Shown: piece by piece, positions 26,803-34,231 of the stretch
Layout: each line of letters opens with the position of its first letter
Position numbering within the stretch: the stretch's first letter is position 1
NCBI RefSeq assembly: GCF_036013975.1
Contig: NZ_CP107904.1
Coordinates: forward strand, 2,604,001-2,668,000
Source of the DNA: Kitasatospora sp. NBC_00458
GTDB taxonomy: Bacteria; Actinomycetota; Actinomycetes; Streptomycetales; Streptomycetaceae
Direction of reading: 5' to 3'
Length of the DNA: 64,000 nt
The notes under the pieces: model-generated
What the model was told of the DNA's origin: nothing
What the model saw: the letters and a program-made list of their open reading frames with translations, nothing else
The model's database searches: none
Made by a program: the position numbers and the translations under genes

Positions 26803-27678
26803 TCAGGCCGGCCCGGTCCCCTTGTCCTGCTGGTCCTGCCCGGTGGCCTTGTCCTGCCCGATGGCCCTGTCGGCCTCGGCCTTCTCCGCCTCGGCCGCCT
26901 TCTCCGCCTTCTCCGCTTCGGCCTTCTCGGCCTTGGCGGCGGCCTGTTCGGCCTTCTGGACGGCCTTGCGCTCGGCGTCGGCGCGCTTCTTGTCGTCGGC
27001 GATCTGCCGCTTGGCGGCGGTCGCGTAGACGTCCACGTACTCCTGGCCGGAGAGCCGCATGATCTCGTACATCACCTCGTCCGTCACCGAACGGAGGATG
27101 AACCGGTCGTTCTCCATCCCGTGGTAGCGGGAGAAGTCGAGCGGGCGGCCGATCCTGATGCCCGGGCGGATGCCGAAGTTCGGGACCACCTGGCCGGGCG
27201 GCTGGACCTTCTCGGTGTCGATCATCGCGACCGGGATGACCGGCGCACCGGTGGCCAGCGCGACGCGGGCCAGACCGCCGACCTTGCCGCGGTAGAGCTT
27301 GCCGTCGGGCGAGCGCGTGCCCTCCGGGTAGACGCCGAACAGCTCGCCGCGGTCGAGCACCGCGATCGCGGAGCGGATCGCCGCCTCGCCCGCGCCGCGC
27401 ACGCCCGAACGGTCCACCGGGAGCTGGCCGACGCCCTTGAAGAACGCCGCGGTCAGCCGGCCCTTGAGGCCCGGGGTGGTGAAGTACTCGGCCTTCGCGA
27501 TGAAGGTCACCCGGCGCTTGATCAGCGCGGGGAAGAAGAAGGAGTCCGAGAAGGAGAGGTGGTTGCTCGCGATGATCGCGGCACCCTCGGTGGGGATGTT
27601 CTCCTCACCCTCGATCCACGGCCGGAAGAAGATCCGAAGCAGTGGCGCGACGATCATCTTCATCAGTCGGTAGAACAA
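26803..27678 (-). CDS. 1-acyl-sn-glycerol-3-phosphate acyltransferase-like lysophospholipid acyltransferase
   Basis: The start is TTG 27678, because AGGAGG lies six bases upstream; ATG 27663 is the alternative. The 291-residue protein has the acyltransferase motif I NHLSFSD (His40, Asp45), motif III PEGTRSPDG (118-126) and VIPVAMI. It probably acylates a glycerolipid or other lipid precursor at the membrane. From about residue 225 the C terminus is a long Lys/Ala/Glu coiled-coil-like tail (many KAEKAEAEKAEK repeats), absent from most relatives. It is the first gene of the operon with the sensor kinase and regulator. The M. tuberculosis counterpart is Rv2182c. Confidence 0.9.
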   Translation of the reverse strand: MFYRLMKMIVAPLLRIFFRPWIEGEENIPTEGAAIIASNHLSFSDSFFFPALIKRRVTFIAKAEYFTTPGLKGRLTAAFFKGVGQLPVDRSGVRGAGEAAIRSAIAVLDRGELFGVYPEGTRSPDGKLYRGKVGGLARVALATGAPVIPVAMIDTEKVQPPGQVVPNFGIRPGIRIGRPLDFSRYHGMENDRFILRSVTDEVMYEIMRLSGQEYVDVYATAAKRQIADDKKRADAERKAVQKAEQAAAKAEKAEAEKAEKAAEAEKAEADRAIGQDKATGQDQQDKGTGPA

Positions 27679-27898
27679 CCCGGGCCTCCTGTATTGCGGA
27701 CCGGTCGATCCTAATGCCCTTCGGTGCCCGCCCGTGCCCCGCCCCGCCCCGGCGGGGTGTCCGGCGGGGGTGTACGGCGCGGGCGGGCCCGTGGGACGAT
27801 GCGGTTTCCGCAGCCTCCGTCCCGGTGCGCGTCACAGCGCGCAGCCGGAGCGGGCCGGTGTCACCACTCCAGCGTCCCCGCCCGCGAAGGAGCCCGCC

Positions 27899-28693
27899 AT
27901 GCCGCTGCTGCCCGGCGCCGAACCGTTCCGCCACGAGGGCGGGCCGGTGGGCGTCCTGCTCTGCCACGGGTTCACCGGCTCGCCGCAGTCGCTCCGCCCG
28001 TGGGCCGACGAGCTGGCCGCCGCCGGGTACACCGTCGCGCTCCCGCTGCTGCCGGGGCACGGCACCCGCTGGGAGGACATGCAGCAGACCCGCTGGGAGG
28101 ACTGGTACGCCGAGGTCGAGCGGGAGCTGCTGGCGCTGGCCGCGGAGTGCGGGCAGGTCTTCGTCCTCGGCCTCTCGATGGGCGGCGGGCTGGCGCTGCG
28201 ACTGGCGGCGGTGCACGGGCCGCTGGTCTCCGGGGTGGTCGTGGTCAACCCGTCGGTGCGGTCGGACAACCCCGCGAGTGTGCTTCTGCCGGTGCTGCGG
28301 CACCTGGTCCCGAGCCTGCCCGGGGTGGCCGACGACATCGCCCGGCCCGGCGCCGTCGAGCTGGCCTACGACCGGACGCCGCTGCACGCCGCCTGGTCGC
28401 TGAGCCTGCTCTGGAAGGACGTCCAGCGGCGGCTGCCCGAGGTGACCCAGCCGGTGCTGCTCTTCCGCAGTCCGCAGGACCACGTGGTCTCGCCGGCCAA
28501 CTCCGAACTGGTGCTGGCCCGGATATCCTCGACCGACGTGACGGAGCGGCTGTGCCAGCGCAGTTTCCACGTCGCGACGCTGGACCACGACGCGGCGGAA
28601 ATATTCGCGGCCAGCCTGGACTTCATCCGACGGCTGGCTCCCGCGCAAGCGGCGGGCGTCACCCGGGTGGAATCCGACGATCACCAAGGCTGA
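27899..28693 (+). CDS. Alpha/beta hydrolase (carboxylesterase/lipase-like)
   Basis: The start is ATG 27899 after GAAGGAG; 264 residues. The oxyanion region LLCHGFTGSPQSLR (residues 21-34), the nucleophile elbow GLSMGGGL (Ser93), an Asp in FRSPQDHVVSP and a His in ATLDHDA give a full catalytic triad. The PLLPGHGTRWEDM phrase is typical of bacterial carboxylesterases of the Est30 or monoacylglycerol-lipase type. Encoded divergent from a lysophospholipid acyltransferase, it may act on acyl esters, but the substrate is not known. The following gene starts ten bases after its stop and is probably co-transcribed. Confidence 0.88.
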   Translation: MPLLPGAEPFRHEGGPVGVLLCHGFTGSPQSLRPWADELAAAGYTVALPLLPGHGTRWEDMQQTRWEDWYAEVERELLALAAECGQVFVLGLSMGGGLALRLAAVHGPLVSGVVVVNPSVRSDNPASVLLPVLRHLVPSLPGVADDIARPGAVELAYDRTPLHAAWSLSLLWKDVQRRLPEVTQPVLLFRSPQDHVVSPANSELVLARISSTDVTERLCQRSFHVATLDHDAAEIFAASLDFIRRLAPAQAAGVTRVESDDHQG

Positions 28694-28703
28694 AGGGCCG
28701 GAA

Positions 28704-29447
28704 GTGCACGAGAGCAGCACGGCGGGCGGCGAGGACGAGGCACCCCGCGAGGACGGCGCGACCACCGGCGGCACGCGGCCGGGCGGTGAGCAGGCCGGCG
28801 GCGGGAAGGCGGACGCCCGGAAGGCGGACGGCGAGCCGACGGGCACCGGCGAGGAGGCCGGCGCCCGTACCGGGGAGGGCCGCGGCGCCGGGACCGCCGA
28901 GCCGCCCCGGGTGCGGCGCGCGCCCGAGCGGAGCCAGGCCGAGCAGGACGAGATCTTCGCGGCGCTGGTCGCGCAGTTCGACGACCCCGTCGACCTCAAC
29001 AACCCGAACTGGCCGGAGATCGAGAACCTCCGGGCGCGCGGCGAGCTCAAGGGCGGCTTCAAGGACGGCGGCGGCCCGGCCGAGCCCGGTGACCTCGCCG
29101 ATCTCGCGCCCCAGCCGCGCCCCCGGTCCACGCAGCCGGTGATGCCGGCCGCCGGGTCGGGCCCGCGCGACTTCGAACTGGCCGAGGGGAGCGACGAGGA
29201 CCACTTCGTCCCGCCGGAGCCGCCGCCGCTGCCCGCGGCCGACACCACCTCCAAGTTCGCCTGGCTCGCCGTGCTCGGCGGCCCGGCGCTGCTGCTCTTC
29301 GACGCGGTGGTCTGGCGCGAGGTCTCCGGCTGGCCGGCCTGGGTCGGGGTGGCCGCCTTCCTGGGCGGCTTCGCGACCCTGGTGGTCCGGATGAGGGAGC
29401 AGGACGAGGACGAGCCCGAGGACCCGCACGGCGGCGCGGTCGTCTGA
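28704..29447 (+). CDS. Conserved hypothetical protein with disordered N terminus and two membrane spans
   Basis: The GTG at 28704 gives 247 residues. The first ~75 residues are Gly/Glu/Ala-rich and look disordered. A conserved segment follows: ERSQAEQDEIFAALVAQFDDP and NNPNWPEIENL. Two hydrophobic segments lie at about 184-202 and 208-228, and the C terminus is acidic. I do not know its function. The tight spacing behind the esterase gene suggests an operon. It converges with the nuclease-like gene. Confidence 0.75.
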   Translation: MHESSTAGGEDEAPREDGATTGGTRPGGEQAGGGKADARKADGEPTGTGEEAGARTGEGRGAGTAEPPRVRRAPERSQAEQDEIFAALVAQFDDPVDLNNPNWPEIENLRARGELKGGFKDGGGPAEPGDLADLAPQPRPRSTQPVMPAAGSGPRDFELAEGSDEDHFVPPEPPPLPAADTTSKFAWLAVLGGPALLLFDAVVWREVSGWPAWVGVAAFLGGFATLVVRMREQDEDEPEDPHGGAVV

Positions 29448-29566
29448 TCCGACCGACCGCTGCCCGGCCGATGCCGGGTCGGCCGGGGCGGGGCGGTCGA
29501 CCGGAGCGAGTGGCGGCCCGGCCGACCTGGCGGCGACCCGGCAGTGACCGGGCCGCCGACCCGGCG

Positions 29567-30310
29567 TCAGCCGGCCGGCAGCTCCAGGACGGCGAGCACC
29601 GGCAGGTGGTCGGTCGCGGCCCGCAGGTCCTCCCCGGTGACGCCGGGCAGCCCGTGCGGGACGCCGCAGGCCAGCACCCGGACGCCGGGGGTGGCGAAGA
29701 CCGCGTCGAGCCGCTGGTAGGGGTTGTCGGGGACGGACGTCATCTCGCCGCCCCAGGGCGCGACCACGTGCCCGTCCTGCAGCCGGCCGGCCAGCATCCG
29801 CCAGCCCGGCCCGTCCGGGTGCTCGTTGAAGTCGCCCGCCACGACCCCGGCCCCGGCGTACCGGAGCTGCTCGGGCAGCAGCTCGAACTGCCCGTACCGC
29901 TCGTCCGCGTCGAGGCTGAGGTGGCAGCTGGTCACGGTGAACGGCGCCGCACCGGCGACCCGCAGCAGCGCGGTGGCGAAGCCGCGCGCGTGGAGTCCGC
30001 GGGTCTTCGGCAGCAGCCGGTCGTGCACGGCCAGCACGGCGACGCCGGGCCGGCCGAGCAGCAGTGGACCCGCGGCGGTCCGGCCGCCGCCGCTGAGGAC
30101 CACGGTCCCGGTCCCCCGGGCCAGCCAGGCGGCCTGTCCCTCCGGCCGCCAGTAGCGGGGCGACTCCTGGACGCAGAGGACGTCCGGCGCGCAGGCCCGG
30201 ATCACCCGGACGAGGGCGTGCCGGTCGTCCCGCAGCGAGCGGACGTTGTAGCTGAGCAGCCGCAGCCGGCGCGGCCCGGGCGGCGGCAGGTCGGCCGGTC
30301 CGGTGGTCAT
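29567..30310 (-). CDS. Endonuclease/exonuclease/phosphatase-family protein
   Basis: The product is 247 residues from ATG 30310, preceded by GGGGAGG. The fold's ordered motifs are present: RLLSYNVRSL near residue 17, VLCVQESPRYW (metal Glu near 49), GVVAGDFNEHP (catalytic Asp/Asn near 160), YQRLDAVFATPG, and ATDHLPVLAVLEL at the end (Asp-His). The family includes DNases, phosphodiesterases and sphingomyelinases, and sequence alone does not choose between them. No signal peptide is seen. It lies 128 bases from the glucokinase stop and is transcribed in the same direction. Confidence 0.87.
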   Translation of the reverse strand: MTTGPADLPPPGPRRLRLLSYNVRSLRDDRHALVRVIRACAPDVLCVQESPRYWRPEGQAAWLARGTGTVVLSGGGRTAAGPLLLGRPGVAVLAVHDRLLPKTRGLHARGFATALLRVAGAAPFTVTSCHLSLDADERYGQFELLPEQLRYAGAGVVAGDFNEHPDGPGWRMLAGRLQDGHVVAPWGGEMTSVPDNPYQRLDAVFATPGVRVLACGVPHGLPGVTGEDLRAATDHLPVLAVLELPAG

Positions 30311-30438
30311 GGCGGTCCTCCCCTGGGGTGTCGTCGGGACGACCGTACGTCAGGACGCCGGCCGGGGAGGCGCGAACACGGCGGCGGCCCGGGCGGGCCG
30401 CCGCCGTGCGCGGACGAGCGGGGTCGGACCGTGCGGGG

Positions 30439-31383
30439 TCAGACCGTGCGGGCCAGGTCGGCCGCGCCGGCGATGCCGGCCGCCGAGCCCGTCGAGGCGA
30501 GCACCACCTCGGCGCGCGGGCGGTGCACCCCGCCGGTCAGGTAGTGCTCGAAGGCCTTGGCGACGGGGTCGAGCAGCAGCCGGCCGGAGTCGGAGACGCC
30601 GCCGCCGAGCACGAACACGCCGGGGTCGAAGAGCGCGGCGAGGTCGGCCATCCCCCGGCCCAGCCAGTCGGCCAGCTCGGCGTAGCACTCCAGGGCGAGC
30701 GGGTCGCCCTCCTCGGCCGCCTCGGTGATGTGGATGCCGCGGATGGTCTCGGCGACGCCGTCGTTGAGCTCCAGCATCCGCTTGCCGCGGACCGGGTCGG
30801 CGGCGGACTTCTCCCGGCCGTAGCGGCGCAGCGCCCGGCCGGACCCGTACTGCTCCCAGCACCCCCGGCCGCCGCAGCCGCAGGGCAGGCCGTCCGGGAC
30901 CATGTTGAGGTGGCCGATCTCGCCGGCCACGCCGAACCGGCCGCGGTGGAGCCGGCCGTCCAGCACGAGTCCGCCGCCGATGCCGGTGCCGACGGTGATC
31001 AGCACCATGTCGGAGTGCCCGGCGGCCGCACCGTAGCGGTACTCGGCCCAGGCGGCGCAGTTGGCGTCGTTCTCGACGACCGTGGGCAGGCCGGCGAGCT
31101 CCTCGATCCGGCCGCGCAGCGGCTCGTCCTCCCAGTCGATGTTGGGGGCGAAGATCACCGTGGAACGGTCGCGGTCCACGAAGCCGGGGGCGCCGACGCC
31201 GGCCGCGACCACGTCGGGGTACTGCTCCTTGAGCTCGCGCACGGCCTGCGCGATGGCGTCGACCGCCCACTGCGGGTCGGCCGGGGTCGGCACCCTGGTC
31301 CGGGCCAGGATCTCGCCGGCCTCGTCGACCACGCCTGCCGCGATCTTGGTCCCGCCGACGTCGACGCCGATGGTCAGAGCCAT
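30439..31383 (-). CDS. glkA: ROK-family glucokinase
   Basis: ATP-dependent glucose kinase. In S. coelicolor GlkA is also the mediator of glucose repression. The 314-residue protein has the phosphate loop IGVDVGGTKIAAG at the N terminus and the catalytic Asp in VENDANCAAWAE. GHLNMVPDGLPCGCGGRGCWE follows, the ROK zinc site with one His and three Cys. The ATP loop is TVGTGIGGGLV. ATG 31383 follows GAGGGA. Length matches characterised GlkA closely. A 309-base gap upstream separates it from the DUF5304-like gene on the same strand and should hold its promoter. Confidence 0.96.
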   Translation of the reverse strand: MALTIGVDVGGTKIAAGVVDEAGEILARTRVPTPADPQWAVDAIAQAVRELKEQYPDVVAAGVGAPGFVDRDRSTVIFAPNIDWEDEPLRGRIEELAGLPTVVENDANCAAWAEYRYGAAAGHSDMVLITVGTGIGGGLVLDGRLHRGRFGVAGEIGHLNMVPDGLPCGCGGRGCWEQYGSGRALRRYGREKSAADPVRGKRMLELNDGVAETIRGIHITEAAEEGDPLALECYAELADWLGRGMADLAALFDPGVFVLGGGVSDSGRLLLDPVAKAFEHYLTGGVHRPRAEVVLASTGSAAGIAGAADLARTV

Positions 31384-31692
31384 GTGTCCCTCAGCTATTC
31401 ACTCGTTCCCGCTGGACGGAACGCTACCGCCCAACCCTGCCCCCGTACACACCGTCGCATACATTAACCGAAGACAATGGGCACCCAACCCGGCCGGACT
31501 CCTTCAAAAGTCGTACATTTTCACCGGTGTCGTCACAGGATGAAGCCGCGAAATGACCCGGGCGGGATCGGGGGTTCACAGCTTGTCGGACGCCCCCTCA
31601 GGCGTCCAGGCGTGTCGGGCCGGCCCCGGCGACGGGGCGCCACCGGGGGCGGCGCCTCCCGCGAGAGCGCGGGGCCACTCGGGTGCGAAGGG
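31384..31692. other. Intergenic region upstream of glkA
   Basis: No gene is visible. The right part holds a likely terminator of the upstream gene: GGACGCC (31588-31594) pairs with GGCGTCC (31601-31607). The left part (31384-31540) is AT-rich for this genome and contains TAGCGT and TAATGT hexamers on the minus strand, both possible -10 boxes for glkA. I cannot choose between them. Confidence 0.45.
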
Positions 31693-32151
31693 CTACTCGG
31701 GCGTGCCGGGCTGCCCGGGGGCGTCCGACCGTCCGGGCGCGGCGGGGGCACCGGGGGTGCCGGGCTCGTCGGCCCCGTCGAGGTCGACGCGCTCGCTGCG
31801 GGCCGGCTCGCCCGCGGTCCAGCGGTGCTCGTGGCCGGCCACCGCGGCCCGGTAGGCGGCCAGCAGTTCGGCCCCGGCGGCGGCCAGCCCGGTGCCGGCG
31901 GCGGCGAGGTGGCCGTACACCTCGGGCTGCTTCTCGCGCACGCGGTCGGCCAGACCGGCCAGCGAGATCAGGGTCTCGGCGCTCGCCTCCTGCGCCTTCC
32001 CGCCGACGGCGGTGGCGAGCCGGCGGACCTCGTCCACCAGCGGGCCCAGTTCCGGCCCGAAGGGGTGCGCCTGCGGGCCGTCCTGCCCCGGACCGTCCTG
32101 CCCGGAGCCGTCCTGCCCGGGGGTGGATCCGGTCCGGTCGGTGGTGGTCAT
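31693..32151 (-). CDS. Conserved hypothetical protein (DUF5304-like)
   Basis: ATG 32151 follows GAGGAGG at good spacing; 152 residues. The N terminus is a Gly/Gln/Asp-rich linker (repeats of GQDG). The conserved core is FGPELGPLVDEVRRLATAVG, then AQEASAETLISLAGL and HLAAAGTGLAAAGAELLAAYR, with a Pro/Gly-rich tail. It looks helical and soluble. I believe streptomycete relatives are called DUF5304, but the function is unknown. It follows the ArsA-like gene on the same strand after 85 bases. The position resembles the small hypothetical gene Rv2183c beside Rv2182c/Rv2184c. Confidence 0.7.
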   Translation of the reverse strand: MTTTDRTGSTPGQDGSGQDGPGQDGPQAHPFGPELGPLVDEVRRLATAVGGKAQEASAETLISLAGLADRVREKQPEVYGHLAAAGTGLAAAGAELLAAYRAAVAGHEHRWTAGEPARSERVDLDGADEPGTPGAPAAPGRSDAPGQPGTPE

Positions 32152-32236
32152 CGCTGGCGCCTCCTCAACAGCTGTGGCCGCACCCGCGGCCACCGGCCCC
32201 GACGCTACCCGACCACCGGGTGCGACCCGACCGGCC

Positions 32237-33412
32237 TCAGGCCCGGGGCCAGAGCGCCGGATCCGGCGCGAACCGGACGGCGAGCGCCCCGTCGTGCAGG
32301 CCCGCGCCGGCGACGGTGCAGCGGCGCAGCGCCGAGGGGAGGGTGAGCACCCGCCGGTGGGCGCCGAGGCCGACCACCAGTTCGTCACCGCGCCGGACGA
32401 GGTCCAGGTCCGCGCGCTCGGCACCGGGCAGCGCGAGGTGCCAGACCAGCAGGCCCTCCGCCGCCAGCCGGTCCTCCACGGTCCACGGCTCGGCCGGGCG
32501 GGGCTCGGGGCCGGGGCCCGCGCCGTAGAGGCGGTCCGCGACGGCCTCCAGGGTGGCCTCGGCGAGCCCGGTGGTCAGCACCGGCACGCCGTCCGAGGAG
32601 TCGGCCAGCCCGGCCAGCTCCTCCCGGCGGCGGCGGGCCAGCCCGGCCAGCCACGGATCGGGCGAGTCGACGGCGGCGTCCGGCAGCGCGCCGTGCACCA
32701 CCACGGCGTCCGGCCGGTGGCCGTGCAGGGCCAGCCCGGCCCTGATCCGGCGCAGCCCGGCGAAGGGGTGGGCGTCGGCCGCGGTGACCAGGCGCACCGT
32801 GGTGCCGGGCGCGGAGATCGCGGCGCGCGCCTCGGCGAGCGCGCCGGCCGCCTTCGAGCGGGCCTCGTACAGCCAGTCGGCGGGCATCGGCACCCCGGCG
32901 AGACCGGCCAGCAGCGGGCGCAGCGCCCGGGCGGCCTGGCGCTGCTCGGGGGCGATCCGGGCCAGGTAGCGCTCCAGCTGCTCGGGCAGGGCGAGGGTGG
33001 CGATCAGGTCGGCGGGCGGCGGGGCGAGCACGACCAGCACGTCCGCGTCGGCGGCGGGCAGGGCGCGCAGCAGCGCCAGCCGGGCGGTGCCGGGGAGGGC
33101 GGTGAGCTCCTCCGGGTCGAGCGGGTCGGCGCCGAGCAGGTCCAGGGCGGGCTTGAGGCGGCCGCCGATCTCGTCGAGGGCGTGCCGGAAGGCCGCCTGC
33201 TCGTCGATCCGGGCGACGGTGAGACCGGGCGCGTAGGGCGCCGGCCGGGGCTCCAGCCGGGCACCGAGGACGGCGTCCAGGGTCCGGTGCGGGTCGTCGG
33301 CGGCCAGCAGCAGGGTGCGCCCGCCCTGCCGGGCGGCGTGCAGGGCGGTGGCGGCGGCCACCTCGGGCGCCCCGGTGTCACCGCTGACCAGGATGGTGCG
33401 TGTCGCCGTCAT
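32237..33412 (-). CDS. ArsA/GET3-like anion-transporting ATPase homologue lacking the P-loop
   Basis: This is a 391-residue protein with the overall layout of ArsA-like P-loop ATPases: a start strand RTILVSGDTGAPEVAAATALHAA, then LLLAADDPHRTLDAVLG (where ArsA has DPAHSL), the central VRLVTAADAHPFAGLRRIRAGLALHG and a C-terminal beta domain VVGLGAHRRVLTLPSAL. The Walker A GKGGVGKT is replaced by SGDTGAPE and both lysines are absent, so it probably cannot hydrolyse ATP. Its stop-start order with the SRPBCC gene (26-base gap) and the DUF5304-like gene suggests one operon. The counterpart Rv2184c in M. tuberculosis lies in the same order. Confidence 0.8.
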   Translation of the reverse strand: MTATRTILVSGDTGAPEVAAATALHAARQGGRTLLLAADDPHRTLDAVLGARLEPRPAPYAPGLTVARIDEQAAFRHALDEIGGRLKPALDLLGADPLDPEELTALPGTARLALLRALPAADADVLVVLAPPPADLIATLALPEQLERYLARIAPEQRQAARALRPLLAGLAGVPMPADWLYEARSKAAGALAEARAAISAPGTTVRLVTAADAHPFAGLRRIRAGLALHGHRPDAVVVHGALPDAAVDSPDPWLAGLARRRREELAGLADSSDGVPVLTTGLAEATLEAVADRLYGAGPGPEPRPAEPWTVEDRLAAEGLLVWHLALPGAERADLDLVRRGDELVVGLGAHRRVLTLPSALRRCTVAGAGLHDGALAVRFAPDPALWPRA

Positions 33413-33438
33413 GCCGTACTGCCCCCGTTCGCCGGCCG

Positions 33439-33900
33439 TCAGCCCTCGACGGTCTTGGTGGTGCCGGTGTCCTCGACCCGCTTCTTCAGGCCGGCCAGGG
33501 CACGGTCGATGATGACCTTCTCGGCCTTGCGCTTGATCATGCCGAGCATCGGGATCTTGACGTCGACGGCGAGCTGGTAGGTGACCTCGGTGCGGTCGGC
33601 GCCGAGCGGGGCCAGCGTGTAGGAGCCGTCCAGCGAGCGGAGCATCTGGCTGCGCACCAGCGTCCAGCCGACCTCGCGGTCGCCGTCCCAGGTGTAGGCG
33701 AGGACGTGCTCGTCACGGATGGCGCCGGCGTCGAGCAGCAGGCGGACCTGTGCGGCGCGGCCGTTCTCCGCGGTCTCCAGGACCTCGATCTCCTTGACCT
33801 CACCGGTCCAGGCCGGGTAGGCGGCGAAGTCGGCGATCACGGCCATGACCGCCGCCGGGGTCGCGTCGATGGTGATGCTCGACCTGGTGTGCTCCGCCAT
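33439..33900 (-). CDS. SRPBCC-family (polyketide cyclase/START-like) protein
   Basis: The 153-residue protein matches one START-like barrel. It begins with RSSITIDATPAAVMAVIADFAAYPAW, the common opening of this family, followed by VKEIEVLETAENGRAAQV, YTWDGDREVGWTL and a closing helix KRKAEKVIIDRALAGLKKRVE. Such barrels bind hydrophobic ligands; the ligand here is unknown. ATG 33900 follows GGAGGG. A TAGCCT hexamer in the upstream sequence is a possible -10. The gene leads the operon with the ArsA-like and DUF5304-like proteins, the same order as TB16.3/Rv2185c-Rv2184c in M. tuberculosis. Confidence 0.88.
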   Translation of the reverse strand: MAEHTRSSITIDATPAAVMAVIADFAAYPAWTGEVKEIEVLETAENGRAAQVRLLLDAGAIRDEHVLAYTWDGDREVGWTLVRSQMLRSLDGSYTLAPLGADRTEVTYQLAVDVKIPMLGMIKRKAEKVIIDRALAGLKKRVEDTGTTKTVEG

Positions 33901-34231
33901 GGAATGGCCCTCCGCGTCGTCCCTTGCTGCCGTCCCGGCCGAGCCTGCTCGGTCGGGTGCGCCCGGAGCAGGCTATCGCGAACGGTGATCTCCGCCGCCC
34001 GCGGTCCGCCCCGCGGGGAGAGGGCGGCGCCGCCGGTCCCGGGCCCGTCCGGTGGCTACCGGCTGGTCACCCCGGGGCTGCCGTAGGGTGCCATTCGAAC
34101 GACCCGGTCCCGACCTGGTCGGACGGGTCAAGGTGTGACACTTCGAACACCGGAGCCGACCCCCCTGGTCGAAGCTGCCTACCGGGCAGTAACGTCCTGC
34201 CGTCCCGCAGCGTCGCGAACGAGGAGCAGTC

